From Paracoccus laeviglucosivorans (lineage in GTDB: Bacteria; Pseudomonadota; Alphaproteobacteria; Rhodobacterales; Rhodobacteraceae), in the NCBI RefSeq assembly GCF_900182695.1, contig NZ_FXTK01000005.1, positions 124,001-188,000 of the forward strand: a DNA stretch of 64,000 nt, written 5' to 3'. Within the stretch, counting starts at the first letter, position 1. Each line of letters starts with the position of its first letter. Position numbers and translations under genes: made by a program. Positions 11,373 through 19,913 of this stretch are shown one piece after another. The notes beneath the pieces are model-generated. The model was not told the DNA's origin and did not search any database. It saw nothing but the letters and a program-made list of their open reading frames with translations.

Positions 11373-12170
11373 ATGAACGACATGAGCAAAGTGGAGCGCA
11401 CCGTGAGCCAAACGGACATCAAGATTTCGGCCCGTAAGGTTCAGGTGTATTACGGCGACAAGCACGCGATCAAAGACGTGGACGTGGACATTCTGGACAA
11501 GACGGTCACCGCCTTCATCGGCCCGTCGGGTTGCGGCAAGTCGACCTTCCTGCGCTGCCTGAACCGGATGAACGACACGATCGACATCAGCCGCGTCGAA
11601 GGCAAGATCATGCTGGACGGCGAAGACATCTACGACAAGCGCGTCGATCCGGTGCAGCTGCGCGCCAAGGTCGGCATGGTGTTCCAGAAACCGAACCCCT
11701 TCCCGAAGTCGATCTATGACAACGTGGCTTACGGTCCCCGCATCCACGGTCTGGCCCGCAACCGCGCCGAGCTGGACGAGATCGTCGAAAAATCGCTGCG
11801 CGGGGCCGCGCTGTGGAATGAGGTCAAGGACCGTCTGGCCGAGCCGGGCACGGGCCTGTCGGGTGGTCAGCAACAGCGTCTGTGCATCGCTCGCGCCGTG
11901 GCGACCCAGCCGGAAGTCCTGCTGATGGACGAACCCTGTTCGGCACTGGACCCGATCGCAACCAGCCAGGTTGAGGAACTGATCGACCAGCTGCGCACCG
12001 AGTTCTCGGTCGTGATCGTGACGCACTCGATGCAGCAGGCAGCGCGTGTCAGCCAGAAAACGGCTTTCTTCCATCTGGGCAACCTTGTGGAATACGATGA
12101 CACCGACACCATCTTTACCCGTCCGCAAGACCCGCGCACGGAAAGCTACATCTCGGGCCGCATCGGCTGA
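11373..12170 (+). CDS. pstB: Phosphate ABC transporter ATP-binding protein
   Basis: Cytoplasmic ATPase that powers PstCA. It has 265 residues, the usual length. Walker [10 protein letters not shown] (residues about 50-58), Q-loop [12 protein letters not shown], signature LSGGQQQR, Walker B VLLMDEP and the switch histidine in VIVTHSM are all present, so it should be an active ATPase. AGGAG lies about 8 nt before the ATG. A second in-frame ATG three codons on could also serve as start. PstB, with PhoU, also relays phosphate status to the PhoR sensor in species where this is known. Confidence 0.97.
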   Translation: MNDMSKVERTVSQTDIKISARKVQVYYGDKHAIKDVDVDILDKTVTAFIGPSGCGKSTFLRCLNRMNDTIDISRVEGKIMLDGEDIYDKRVDPVQLRAKVGMVFQKPNPFPKSIYDNVAYGPRIHGLARNRAELDEIVEKSLRGAALWNEVKDRLAEPGTGLSGGQQQRLCIARAVATQPEVLLMDEPCSALDPIATSQVEELIDQLRTEFSVVIVTHSMQQAARVSQKTAFFHLGNLVEYDDTDTIFTRPQDPRTESYISGRIG

Positions 12171-12193
12171 TCCTGTCTCGGAAAGGACATATC

Positions 12194-12916
12194 ATGAATA
12201 CCGAACGGCATATCATGTCGGCCTTTGACCGTGACCTGGAGACCGTCCAGGCACTGGTCGTCAAGATGGGTGGCATGGTCGAAAGCGCGATCCATGACGC
12301 GGCAATCGCGCTGGAAACCCGCGATGAGGAACTGGCCGAAAACGTCCGCCGCCGCGACAAGGCCGTGGATGAGCTGGAAGTCCAGATCAACGAAGAAGCG
12401 GCGCGTCTGATCGCGCTGCGTGCGCCGACCGCGACCGACCTGCGCACCGTGCTGACCGTGATCAAGATCTCGGGCATTCTTGAACGTGTGGGCGATTACT
12501 CCAAGAACATCGCGAAACGCAGCCATGTTCTGGTGCATATGCCCGCCGTCGAAAGCTCGGGCATGGCGCTGCGCCGCATGTCGGCCACCGTCGAAGGCAT
12601 GATGAAAGACGCGCTGGACGCTTATATCCAGCGCGACGCAGCACTGGCGACTGACGTTCGCAACCGCGATCTGGAAGTCGATCAGATGTATAACGCGCTG
12701 TTCCGCGAATTCCTGACCTACATGATGGAAGACCCGCGCAACATCACGGCCTGTATGCACCTGCATTTCATCGCCAAGAACATCGAACGGATGGGTGACC
12801 ACGCCACCGGTATCGCCGAGCAGGTAATCTATCTGGCCACCGGCCAACTGCCCGACGATTCGCGCCCGAAAAGCGACAGCGTGACCCGTGCCACCCTGAA
12901 CGAAGGCGAGGACTGA
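12194..12916 (+). CDS. phoU: Phosphate signalling regulator PhoU
   Basis: Negative regulator that couples Pst transporter activity to the PhoR/PhoB two-component system. The 240-residue all-helical protein has the two tandem PhoU repeats, each with its metal-contacting motif: ERVGDYSKNI near residue 96 and ERMGDHATGI near residue 198. AAGGA lies 7 nt upstream of ATG. It sits between pstB and phoB with short gaps, so it is made from the same phosphate-controlled transcript. No anomaly seen. Confidence 0.96.
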   Translation: MNTERHIMSAFDRDLETVQALVVKMGGMVESAIHDAAIALETRDEELAENVRRRDKAVDELEVQINEEAARLIALRAPTATDLRTVLTVIKISGILERVGDYSKNIAKRSHVLVHMPAVESSGMALRRMSATVEGMMKDALDAYIQRDAALATDVRNRDLEVDQMYNALFREFLTYMMEDPRNITACMHLHFIAKNIERMGDHATGIAEQVIYLATGQLPDDSRPKSDSVTRATLNEGED

Positions 12917-12920
12917 ACTA

Positions 12921-13610
12921 ATGGCTCAGGCGCAACCCTGCGTGCTGGTGGTCGAGGATGAAGGCGCGCAACGCGAGGTGTTGAAATACAACCTCGAAGC
13001 CGAGGGTTTCTCGGTCGTGCTCGCCGAAAACGGTGACGAGGCAATGCTTCTCGTTGCCGAAGAACAGCCCGATCTGATCGTGCTCGACTGGATGCTGCCC
13101 AATGTCAGCGGCATCGAAATCTGTCGTCGCGTCAAGGCCGACCCGCATACCCGCCAGATCCCCATCATCATGCTCTCGGCCCGCTCGGAAGAGGTGGACC
13201 GGGTGCGTGGGTTGGAAACCGGCGCGGACGATTATGTGGTGAAACCCTATTCAGTGGTTGAGCTGATGGCCCGGTTGCGCACGCAATTGCGCCGGACCCG
13301 TCCTGCCTCGATGGGTGAACGCCTGAGCTATGGCGACATCATTCTGGACGCCGGCGAACATCGGGTGTTCCGCGCCGGTCTGGCGCTGCATCTGGGTCCG
13401 ACTGAATTCCGGCTGCTGTCCACGCTGATGGAGAAGCCCGGTCGGGTCTGGACGCGCGAACAGCTGCTGGATCGGGTCTGGGGTCGCGACATCTATGTCG
13501 ATACCCGCACGATTGATGTGCATGTCGGCAGGCTGCGCAAAGCGCTGATGGTGAATGGCGGCGACAATCCCGTTCGCACCGTTCGCGGCACGGGTTACGC
13601 GCTCGGCTGA
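12921..13610 (+). CDS. phoB: Phosphate response regulator PhoB
   Basis: OmpR-type response regulator that, when phosphorylated, binds Pho boxes and activates phosphate-starvation genes. Receiver domain (1-120): acidic pocket E12/D13, phosphoacceptor D56 (in IVLDWMLP), S86 and K108 all intact. DNA-binding winged helix (about 130-229) includes RTIDVHVGRLRKAL. GAGGA in the end of phoU serves as ribosome-binding site, with only 4 bp between the genes. A matching Pho box is upstream of pstS, giving positive feedback on its own operon. The partner kinase gene phoR is not next to it, and a terminator follows directly. Confidence 0.96.
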   Translation: MAQAQPCVLVVEDEGAQREVLKYNLEAEGFSVVLAENGDEAMLLVAEEQPDLIVLDWMLPNVSGIEICRRVKADPHTRQIPIIMLSARSEEVDRVRGLETGADDYVVKPYSVVELMARLRTQLRRTRPASMGERLSYGDIILDAGEHRVFRAGLALHLGPTEFRLLSTLMEKPGRVWTREQLLDRVWGRDIYVDTRTIDVHVGRLRKALMVNGGDNPVRTVRGTGYALG

Positions 13611-13630
13611 TCCGGATCTTCTGAAAACGA

Positions 13631-13659
13631 AAAAGCCGCGGGTCTTGCCCGCGGCTTTT
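13631..13659. terminator. Bidirectional terminator between phoB and the OmpA-family gene
   Basis: A 12-bp perfect stem (AAAAGCCGCGGG / CCCGCGGCTTTT) with a 5-nt TCTTG loop. It would end the pst operon on the plus strand and the OmpA-family transcript on the minus strand. Confidence 0.9.
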
Positions 13660-13670
13660 GTTTTCTGGGG

Positions 13671-15965
13671 TTAGCTGCCCTGTTCCAGCAGATCGGTGAT
13701 CCGGCGCACGCTGACGCGGCGGTTTTCACGCTCATCCCCGTCCGAGGGCACAAGCTGGAACTGTTCGCCGTAACCCTGCACCACCATGTTTTCCGGCGGA
13801 ACCTGGAAATACTCGGTCAGGGCAAGCGCCACCGATTCCGCGCGACGGTCGGATAGCGCAAGGTTTGCGGCATTCGAGCCGACGGAATCGGTATAGCCCT
13901 CGATCATGAATATCTCATTCGGGTTCTGTTGAACCGCGTCGCCGATGACCTTGCCCAGCGTCGCAAGCTGTTCTGCCTGACCCGAGGACAGCGCCGCCGA
14001 GCCGGTATCGAAGGTGATTTCCGGCACATTGACCGGCGCCACCAGCGAACGCACCTCGGGGATGTCGCGGATCTGGCCCAGCGTAAAGCGACGATCAGTC
14101 GACGATTCGGTCAACAGGGCCTGACGCAGCTCATCCTCCTGCCACGGGCGGTTGGTATAGACGACGGGCTGCGGCGCGGGCAGGGTCGCGACATCGACGG
14201 GCTGCACCGCCGTATCGTCGATCAGCCGCGTCTCGGTCCCATTCGGGCGGATCAGGGTGCGACGCAGGATATTCATATCGGCATCGCGGATCGTCACGAC
14301 CTGACTGCCATCCGAACGCAACACCGTCGTGCGGGTCGAGCCGTCCTGATAGGTTTCGGTCCGCACGTCCGAGCCGGGCTGATACAACAGCGCGTTGTCA
14401 TCGCGCACGACCTGCTGGCTGCCATCGGGCAGCATCAGCACCGCGCGGTCGCCGGTATTCAGCGCGACCTGACGGTTCCCCGACATCATCTTGCCGACGG
14501 CAAAACCGGCGGCACCTGCCAGCAGCAACTTGGCGATGTCGCTTGAATTGTCATCGTCGTCATTGTCGCGCCATTCATCGCGGCGATCGTCCCAACGGTT
14601 GTCGCGGCGGTCCATCCACGCATCGCGCCGATCAAGCCGATCTTCGCGGCGGTCTGCCTCACGCTCGCCGTCGCGCAGGTCGCGTTCCCCCTCGCGCAGG
14701 TTGCGCTCGCGGCGTTCAAGGTCGCGGCGCATTTCTTCGTCGGTCAGGCGGCGCTGACCTTCGCCACGACGCTCGCCGTCCTGCACTCGGGTGCGGAAGT
14801 CCTGATCCGAGCGGCGGCGGTCGTCATCCGAGATTTTGCGTTCGCTGACTTCGCCCTTGGCTTCGCCATTGGCGGCAAGTGCGGCAGCGGGACCGATCTT
14901 GGCACCTTCGGCGGCGCGGCGGGCAATGTCGTTTTGCTGGCCCGATGCCTCGGGCGGGGGCAGCTTCGCCTCGCCATTGCCTTCGCGCAGGCGGTTCTGC
15001 AGATCCTGCGGCGACAGGCGCGGCTGATTGCCAGCCTGCTGCTGGCGCTGCTGCTGCGCGCGGTTCGGTTGCTGTTCGTTGCCGGCCTGTTCGGGGTGGT
15101 TACGATTGGGCATCTGAGGTTCGCGTCCGCCGTTTTCGCGCTGCTCCATCGCACGGCGCAACTCATCGGCATTGCGGGGCGGAGTTTCAGGATTGCCGTT
15201 TCGGTTGGCGGGGCGATCTCCCGGCTCTGCCGCCTGACGGTTCCCTTCCTGCTGATTGGCAGGGCGCTGCTGCGGCTGGCCGTTGCCAGCCTGTTCGGGG
15301 CGGTTACGGTTGGGTTGCGCTTCGCGTCCGCCGTTTTCACGCTGCTCCATCGCGCGGCGCAGATCATCGGCGTTGCGCGGCGGGGTCGCGTCGTTGGCAG
15401 GGGCGCGATTTTCGCGCTGCTGTTGCGCGTCGGCGGCAGGGCGGCGGGCTGGGGCATCGCCGTTCTGGCGCTGCTGCGGCTGACGGTTTTGCTGCTCCTC
15501 GGCCTGACGAGGGCGGGGCTGCTGAACATCGCGCTGCGGCTGGGCTTCCCGTTGCGGCGCAGGGCGCTGCTGTTGCTGCGGTTCGCGCCGCGGCTGGGGC
15601 TGTTCGCGCTGCTGCGCCTGTTCGCGCTGCGGCTGTTGTTGCTGTGCGCGTTGACGCTGCTGCTGAGCTTCGGGCTGCGGGCGGCGCTGCTGCCCCTCGG
15701 CCTGCGCAGGGCGCTGTTGGCGCTGCGGCTGTTCGGCTTGCTCACGACGTTTCGGCTGTTCGGCCTTTTGCTGCTGGCGAGGCGCTTCGCGCTGCTCGGC
15801 CCGTGGCTTCGGCTGCTGCTTACGCTCAGGCTGGGCTTGTTCTTTCTGGCGCTGCTGCTGTTCCTTGCGAATGATCTGGCCTTGTTCCTGCGCCACCGCA
15901 ATCTGCGGGGCGATCAGCGAAAAGCACGTGACCAGCGCAGTGGTGGCCCTGAGAATGCGACGCAT
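13671..15965 (-). CDS. OmpA-family outer-membrane protein with giant Q/R/P/E-rich segment
   Basis: A 764-residue exported protein. Signal peptide to about residue 25 (cut after AVA before QEQGQ), then about 300 residues of low-complexity Gln/Arg/Pro/Glu sequence containing two copies of a RNADxLRRAMEQRENGGRE unit. Next comes a highly charged Arg/Asp/Glu stretch (about 370-475), a possible hydrophobic segment (LLLAGAAGFAVGKMM, about 485-500), a beta-rich region, and a C-terminal OmpA peptidoglycan-binding domain (about 640-760) with FMIEGYTDSVGSNAAN and LSDRRAESV. It likely tethers the envelope to peptidoglycan; the job of the disordered segment is unknown. A well-placed AAGGAA precedes the ATG. 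A hairpin-forming repeat lies just before the ribosome-binding site. Confidence 0.85.
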   Translation of the reverse strand: MRRILRATTALVTCFSLIAPQIAVAQEQGQIIRKEQQQRQKEQAQPERKQQPKPRAEQREAPRQQQKAEQPKRREQAEQPQRQQRPAQAEGQQRRPQPEAQQQRQRAQQQQPQREQAQQREQPQPRREPQQQQRPAPQREAQPQRDVQQPRPRQAEEQQNRQPQQRQNGDAPARRPAADAQQQRENRAPANDATPPRNADDLRRAMEQRENGGREAQPNRNRPEQAGNGQPQQRPANQQEGNRQAAEPGDRPANRNGNPETPPRNADELRRAMEQRENGGREPQMPNRNHPEQAGNEQQPNRAQQQRQQQAGNQPRLSPQDLQNRLREGNGEAKLPPPEASGQQNDIARRAAEGAKIGPAAALAANGEAKGEVSERKISDDDRRRSDQDFRTRVQDGERRGEGQRRLTDEEMRRDLERRERNLREGERDLRDGEREADRREDRLDRRDAWMDRRDNRWDDRRDEWRDNDDDDNSSDIAKLLLAGAAGFAVGKMMSGNRQVALNTGDRAVLMLPDGSQQVVRDDNALLYQPGSDVRTETYQDGSTRTTVLRSDGSQVVTIRDADMNILRRTLIRPNGTETRLIDDTAVQPVDVATLPAPQPVVYTNRPWQEDELRQALLTESSTDRRFTLGQIRDIPEVRSLVAPVNVPEITFDTGSAALSSGQAEQLATLGKVIGDAVQQNPNEIFMIEGYTDSVGSNAANLALSDRRAESVALALTEYFQVPPENMVVQGYGEQFQLVPSDGDERENRRVSVRRITDLLEQGS
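15120..15186 (-). repeat. Direct repeat A inside the OmpA-family gene
   Basis: About 67 bp, nearly identical to 15321-15387 (offset 201 bp, or 67 codons, so in frame). Encodes the second RNADELRRAMEQRENGGRE unit of the disordered segment. The pair looks like an internal in-frame duplication and could recombine to change repeat number. Confidence 0.75.
15321..15387 (-). repeat. Direct repeat B inside the OmpA-family gene
   Basis: Partner of 15120-15186. Encodes the first RNADDLRRAMEQRENGGRE unit. A handful of substitutions separate the two copies, mostly at third codon positions, implying selection to keep the peptide. Confidence 0.75.
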
Positions 15966-15981
15966 GTCGGTTCCTTTTCCG

Positions 15982-16002
15982 ATGCGAATAAATTCATCGC
16001 AT
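15982..16002. promoter_or_regulatory. Inverted repeat in the OmpA-family leader
   Basis: ATGCGA and TCGCAT arms around 9 AT-rich bases, with a nested GAAT/ATTC pair, immediately upstream of the ribosome-binding site of the OmpA-family gene. Could be an operator or a leader hairpin; no regulator is identified. Confidence 0.3.
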
Positions 16003-16118
16003 TCTTAACCGCCCTTAATCTGGGCAGTTCCAGAACATCCGCGTGAACATATGTGAACAGGCCATAAATGGCCGGTTACAGCCGCTTTTGGGCGATAAGG
16101 GGCCGCGGTCAAAGGATT

Positions 16119-17333
16119 TCAATCACCAATCCGTGCGATTTTGCCCCCTGATATGCGCTGAACACGACCTGAAAGCTCCAGCGCAAGGATTGCGGGGGCC
16201 AAGGTCGCTGCGGGCAGGCCAAGATCGCGGATCAGCAGGTTTTCCTCGGTCGGACTGGGGCCAAGCATGGACAGGATCCGCGTCTCCAATTCGATGGGAC
16301 CGCCCTGAGCCGGTCGTTTGGATGATTGCGGCAAGACGGCACGACCGACATCGACCAGACGGCGCGCCATCGCAGTCGGTTGCAAGGGCTTGGCGGCAGG
16401 TTGAACGGCGGGGGAAACGACGCGTTGTTCATGCAGCATGGCACCGTTTTCGGCAAGCGCGGCGATCACGTCGGCAGAGTTGCGCACCAGCACCGCCCCA
16501 TCGCGGATCAGAGCGTTGCAGCCTGCCGCGCGCGCATCCATGGGATGCCCCGGCACGGCCATCACTTCGCGCCCCTGATCCAGCGCGGTTTTGGCCGTGA
16601 TCAGGCTGCCTGAACGATGCGCCGCTTCGACCACCACGACGGCCCGTGACAGACCCGAGATGATGCGGTTTCGCGCCGGGAAATGCCGCGCTACCGGCTC
16701 GGTCCCCGGCGGTTGTTCGGTCATCAACAGGCCGGTTTCGCAAATACATGCGGCCAACCCCGCATTTTCGCTGGGATAGATCATGTCGATGCCGCCTGCC
16801 ATGACCGCGACTGTCCCGGTGGTCAGCGTTGCCTCATGCGCGACGGTGTCGATCCCGCGGGCCAGTCCGGCAACGACCGCAGCACCGTTTTCGGCCAACC
16901 CCAGCGCCAGCCCCCGCGCCATGCGCAGCCCAAGGGATGAGGCGTTGCGCGCGCCAACCACCGCCACCGGCAGCCGATGCAGCACTGTCATGTCACCCTT
17001 GACCCACAGCACTGGCGGGGCTTCGGCAATTTCGCGCAGCTGCGGCGGATAATGCGGGTCGTCCCATGCGATCAGCTTTGCCCCGGCGCGGTGACCTGCG
17101 GCCATCTCAGCCTCTGCCACACCCATGGGGCAGGGGGCATAGTCCTGAATACCTGCGCCACGCGCCATATGGGGCAGGGCGTCCAGCGCGGCTTCTGCGC
17201 TGCCATGTTCGGCCATCAGCCGGTGAAACGTCGCAGGCCCCACCTTGCGCGAGCGGATGAGGCGCAGGACCGCAATCGCATCCCCGTTCTTGATCGTTCT
17301 GTGGTGGAGATCAAAAAGGGGAAGACTTGCCAT
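16119..17333 (-). CDS. dprA: DNA-processing protein DprA
   Basis: Binds incoming single-stranded DNA during natural transformation and loads RecA. At 404 residues it has an N-terminal SAM-like region (about 1-80), the Rossmann-fold DprA core (about 85-300; VAVVGARNAS, GLARGIDTVAH, FPARNRIISGLS, EAAHRSGSLITA) and a C-terminal winged helix (about 340-404). No other competence gene is near, and DprA is widespread in bacteria never shown to be competent, so transformability cannot be concluded. The ribosome-binding site before the ATG at 17333 is weak. It lies upstream of the OmpA-family gene with about 150 bp between them, so they may be separate transcripts. Confidence 0.93.
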   Translation of the reverse strand: MASLPLFDLHHRTIKNGDAIAVLRLIRSRKVGPATFHRLMAEHGSAEAALDALPHMARGAGIQDYAPCPMGVAEAEMAAGHRAGAKLIAWDDPHYPPQLREIAEAPPVLWVKGDMTVLHRLPVAVVGARNASSLGLRMARGLALGLAENGAAVVAGLARGIDTVAHEATLTTGTVAVMAGGIDMIYPSENAGLAACICETGLLMTEQPPGTEPVARHFPARNRIISGLSRAVVVVEAAHRSGSLITAKTALDQGREVMAVPGHPMDARAAGCNALIRDGAVLVRNSADVIAALAENGAMLHEQRVVSPAVQPAAKPLQPTAMARRLVDVGRAVLPQSSKRPAQGGPIELETRILSMLGPSPTEENLLIRDLGLPAATLAPAILALELSGRVQRISGGKIARIGD

Positions 17334-17424
17334 CGCTTTCGAACCACTGCCTCATCCGCTGGGGTGGTGATGGCACGGCAATGGTTAAGAATGGGTTAGC
17401 CGCCGAAGAATTTTCCGACGACAA

Positions 17425-18846
17425 TCAGGAAGATGAGCCGCCCACGGTCAGCCCGCCGATCATCAGGGACGGCATCCCGACGCCGACCGGAACCCATTGC
17501 CCCGACTTGCCGCAATTGCCGATACCGGGATCCAGCGCCAGATCGTTGCCGATGGCGCGGATCTGTTGCAGCGCGGTCGCGCCATCGCCGATCAGCGTCG
17601 CGCCGCGCACCGGATCGCCGATCTGGCCGTTCCTGACGCGGTAAGCCTCGGTGCAGGAAAACACGAACTTGCCGTTGGTGATGTCCACCTGACCACCGCC
17701 AAAGCCCACGGCATAGATGCCGTCTTTCAGATCGGCCAGAATCGCCCCCGGATCGTCCTGCCCAGCCAGCATGAAGGTGTTGGTCATGCGCGGCATGGGT
17801 GCGTGGGCATAGCTTTCGCGCCGACCGTTGCCGGTGGGTTCAACCCCCATCAGCCGGGCGTTCTGGCGGTCCTGCATATAGCCGACCAGAATCCCGTCCT
17901 CGATCAGCACGTTGCGGGCGGGCGCGTTGCCTTCGTCATCGACCGAGATCGAGCCGCGGCGGTCGGGGATCGTGCCGTCGTCCAGCACCGTCACGCCGGG
18001 GGACGCCACGCGCTGGCCCATCAGCCCGGCAAAAGCAGAATGGCCCTTGCGGTTGAAATCGCCTTCCAGCCCATGTCCCACGGCTTCATGCAGCAGGATG
18101 CCGGGCCAGCCGGGGCCCAGCACCACGTCCATCACTCCGGCAGGGGCCGGGACCGAACGCAGGTTGACCAATGCGATGCGCAGCGCCTCGTGCACCTGTG
18201 CCTGCCAATGTTCGGGCGCGATCAGCCCGTCCAATGCGATGCGCCCGCCGCCGCCTGCGGTGCCGGCTTCGCGGCGGCTGTTCGATTCCACGATGACCGA
18301 GACATTCACCCGCGCCATGGGCCGGATGTCGGTCGCAAGCCCGCCTTCGGGGCGAAGAATCGCGATTTCCTGAACCGAGGTCGAGATGCTGGCCGAAACC
18401 TGCACCACGCGGGGATCAAGCCCGCGCGCGAAGGCGTCGATTTCGCGCAGCACGGCCACGCGGGTGGCAAAGCTGATCCCCTCGGCGGGGTCGATGGGCG
18501 CGTATAGCGGGGTGATATTGGCCGATGGCGGCAAAGCCAGCGAAGCCCCGCCGTCGCCCACCGCAAGGCGCACCGTCTGCGCGGCCTTTTTCAGTGCGTT
18601 TTCATCAATCTCGGTCGAATGGGCATAGCCGGTCACTTCGCCGCGTACGGCACGCAGTCCGAAACCCTGTTCCGCATCATAGCTGGCGGTGCGCAGGCGT
18701 CCGTCATCAAAGACCAGCGTTTCTGCGCGCGAGCGTTCCATGAACAGCTCTCCGTCATCAGCCCCGGCAAGCGCATCTTGCAGCACACGCAGGGCGCGTT
18801 CGCGGTCAAGATGGGTTTCAAACGGGGAAAATGGCGCGTCTGTCAT
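17425..18846 (-). CDS. tldD: Metalloprotease TldD
   Basis: Subunit of the TldD/TldE (PmbA) zinc protease, which in E. coli matures peptides such as microcin B17 and degrades the CcdA antitoxin. At 473 residues it is normal length. The zinc-binding, HExxxH-like motif HEAVGHGLEGD near residue 255 identifies it as the catalytic TldD rather than the inactive PmbA partner. The GGGGR stretch and the C-terminal PSLMIGGLTVGG strand are also typical. No substrate peptide or pmbA gene is adjacent. It diverges from ctaC, with about 160 bp between them holding an inverted repeat. Confidence 0.95.
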   Translation of the reverse strand: MTDAPFSPFETHLDRERALRVLQDALAGADDGELFMERSRAETLVFDDGRLRTASYDAEQGFGLRAVRGEVTGYAHSTEIDENALKKAAQTVRLAVGDGGASLALPPSANITPLYAPIDPAEGISFATRVAVLREIDAFARGLDPRVVQVSASISTSVQEIAILRPEGGLATDIRPMARVNVSVIVESNSRREAGTAGGGGRIALDGLIAPEHWQAQVHEALRIALVNLRSVPAPAGVMDVVLGPGWPGILLHEAVGHGLEGDFNRKGHSAFAGLMGQRVASPGVTVLDDGTIPDRRGSISVDDEGNAPARNVLIEDGILVGYMQDRQNARLMGVEPTGNGRRESYAHAPMPRMTNTFMLAGQDDPGAILADLKDGIYAVGFGGGQVDITNGKFVFSCTEAYRVRNGQIGDPVRGATLIGDGATALQQIRAIGNDLALDPGIGNCGKSGQWVPVGVGMPSLMIGGLTVGGSSS

Positions 18847-18892
18847 GCGAAAGTCCTTTGCCTGGAAGCATCGACTAGGGGTTTTTTGGTCG

Positions 18893-18913
18893 CAAGTCGA
18901 TAGGTATGACTTG
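18893..18913. promoter_or_regulatory. Inverted repeat between tldD and ctaC
   Basis: CAAGTC and GACTTG: perfect 6-bp arms with a 9-bp spacer in the divergent tldD/ctaC control region, about 100 bp before the ctaC start. A possible operator; the regulator is unknown. Confidence 0.35.
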
Positions 18914-18957
18914 CCCGTGAACAGAGAATATGGTTGTCAAACAATACCGATGTTGGC

Positions 18958-18979
18958 TGAGCCGGAGGAGGTTGGCTCA
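18958..18979 (+). promoter_or_regulatory. Leader hairpin exposing a Shine-Dalgarno-like loop before ctaC
   Basis: TGAGCC and GGCTCA arms (6 bp) with a 10-nt purine-rich loop GGAGGAGGTT. The loop looks like a very strong ribosome-binding site but lies about 40 nt before the real ctaC ATG. It could be a standby ribosome site or a protein-binding element. Confidence 0.3.
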
Positions 18980-19010
18980 CCGACAAGACAGTAGGCAACG
19001 GGATGGGATA

Positions 19011-19904
19011 ATGGCAATTGCGACGATGCGCCGCAAATTCGCGGCAGTTACTGGCCTTGGTTTCGCGGCATTGTCAGGCGTTCCAGCCGCCGCCCAAGAG
19101 GTGCTGGGCGATCTGCCGGTGATCGGCAAGCCGCACGCCAAGGGAATGGGTTTTCAGCCGCCTTCAAGCCCGCTTGCGCATGACCAGCAATGGCTGGACC
19201 ACTTCGTCCTTTATATCATCACCGCCGTCACGATCTTTGTCTGCCTGCTGCTGCTGATCTGCATTCTGCGCTACAATCGGCGCGCGAATCCGGTTCCGGC
19301 GCGCTTTACCCACAACACCCCGATCGAGATCGCATGGACGCTGGTTCCGGTGCTGATCCTTGTCGCGATCGGTGCGTTTTCGCTGCCGATCCTGTTCCGC
19401 AGCCAGGAAATGCCCAACAATCCCGATCTGGTCATCAAGGCCATCGGCCACCAGTGGTATTGGTCCTATGAATACCCCAATGACGGCGTGGCTTTCGATG
19501 CGCTGATGCTGGAAAAGGATGCCCTGGCCGATGCGGGATATTCCGAGGATGAATATCTGCTGGCCGCCGATAACCCGGTCGTCGTGCCGGTCGGCAAGAC
19601 GGTGCTTGTTCAAGTCACCGCGACCGACGTGATTCACAGCTGGACGATCCCGGCATTCGCCGTAAAGCAGGATGCGGTGCCTGGTCGCATTGCGCAGCTC
19701 TGGTTTTCGGCGGATCATGAGGGCGTATATTTCGGCCAATGCTCCGAACTCTGCGGCATCAACCACGCCTATATGCCCATCGTGGTCAAGGCTGTGAGCC
19801 AAGAGAAATACGACGCTTGGCTGGCCGGTGCGAAGGAAGAATTCGCCGCCGACGCCTCTGACTATCTGCCTGCCCAGCCGGTCAAGCTGGCGCAGGCGCA
19901 ATAA
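19011..19904 (+). CDS. ctaC: Cytochrome c oxidase subunit II
   Basis: CuA-bearing subunit of the aa3-type terminal oxidase; accepts electrons from cytochrome c in the periplasm. The 297-residue precursor has a signal peptide ending AAA before QEVLGDLP, so the mature protein starts at Q29, as in Paracoccus denitrificans. Two membrane helices follow (about 60-85 and 105-125). The CuA ligands C244, E246, C248, H252 and M255 (mature 216, 218, 220, 224, 227) sit in [15 protein letters not shown], with the remaining histidine in TDVIHSW. The reading frame extends upstream, but ATG 19011 begins the signal peptide. It leads the ctaC-ctaB-orf-ctaG-ctaE cluster; subunit I (ctaD) is elsewhere. Confidence 0.98.
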   Translation: MAIATMRRKFAAVTGLGFAALSGVPAAAQEVLGDLPVIGKPHAKGMGFQPPSSPLAHDQQWLDHFVLYIITAVTIFVCLLLLICILRYNRRANPVPARFTHNTPIEIAWTLVPVLILVAIGAFSLPILFRSQEMPNNPDLVIKAIGHQWYWSYEYPNDGVAFDALMLEKDALADAGYSEDEYLLAADNPVVVPVGKTVLVQVTATDVIHSWTIPAFAVKQDAVPGRIAQLWFSADHEGVYFGQCSELCGINHAYMPIVVKAVSQEKYDAWLAGAKEEFAADASDYLPAQPVKLAQAQ

Positions 19905-19913
19905 GGGAAAGCT

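Noticed and set aside
14934-16046. A hydrophobic Leu-rich frame opposite the OmpA-family gene that looks like a membrane protein
   Set aside because: Its composition is the complement of Gln/Arg codons on the minus strand; the minus frame has a signal peptide and an OmpA domain.
18972-19010. Upstream TTG start for ctaC just after the purine-rich loop
   Set aside because: It is in frame, but abuts the ribosome-binding-like loop with no spacing and would place 13 residues ahead of the signal peptide.
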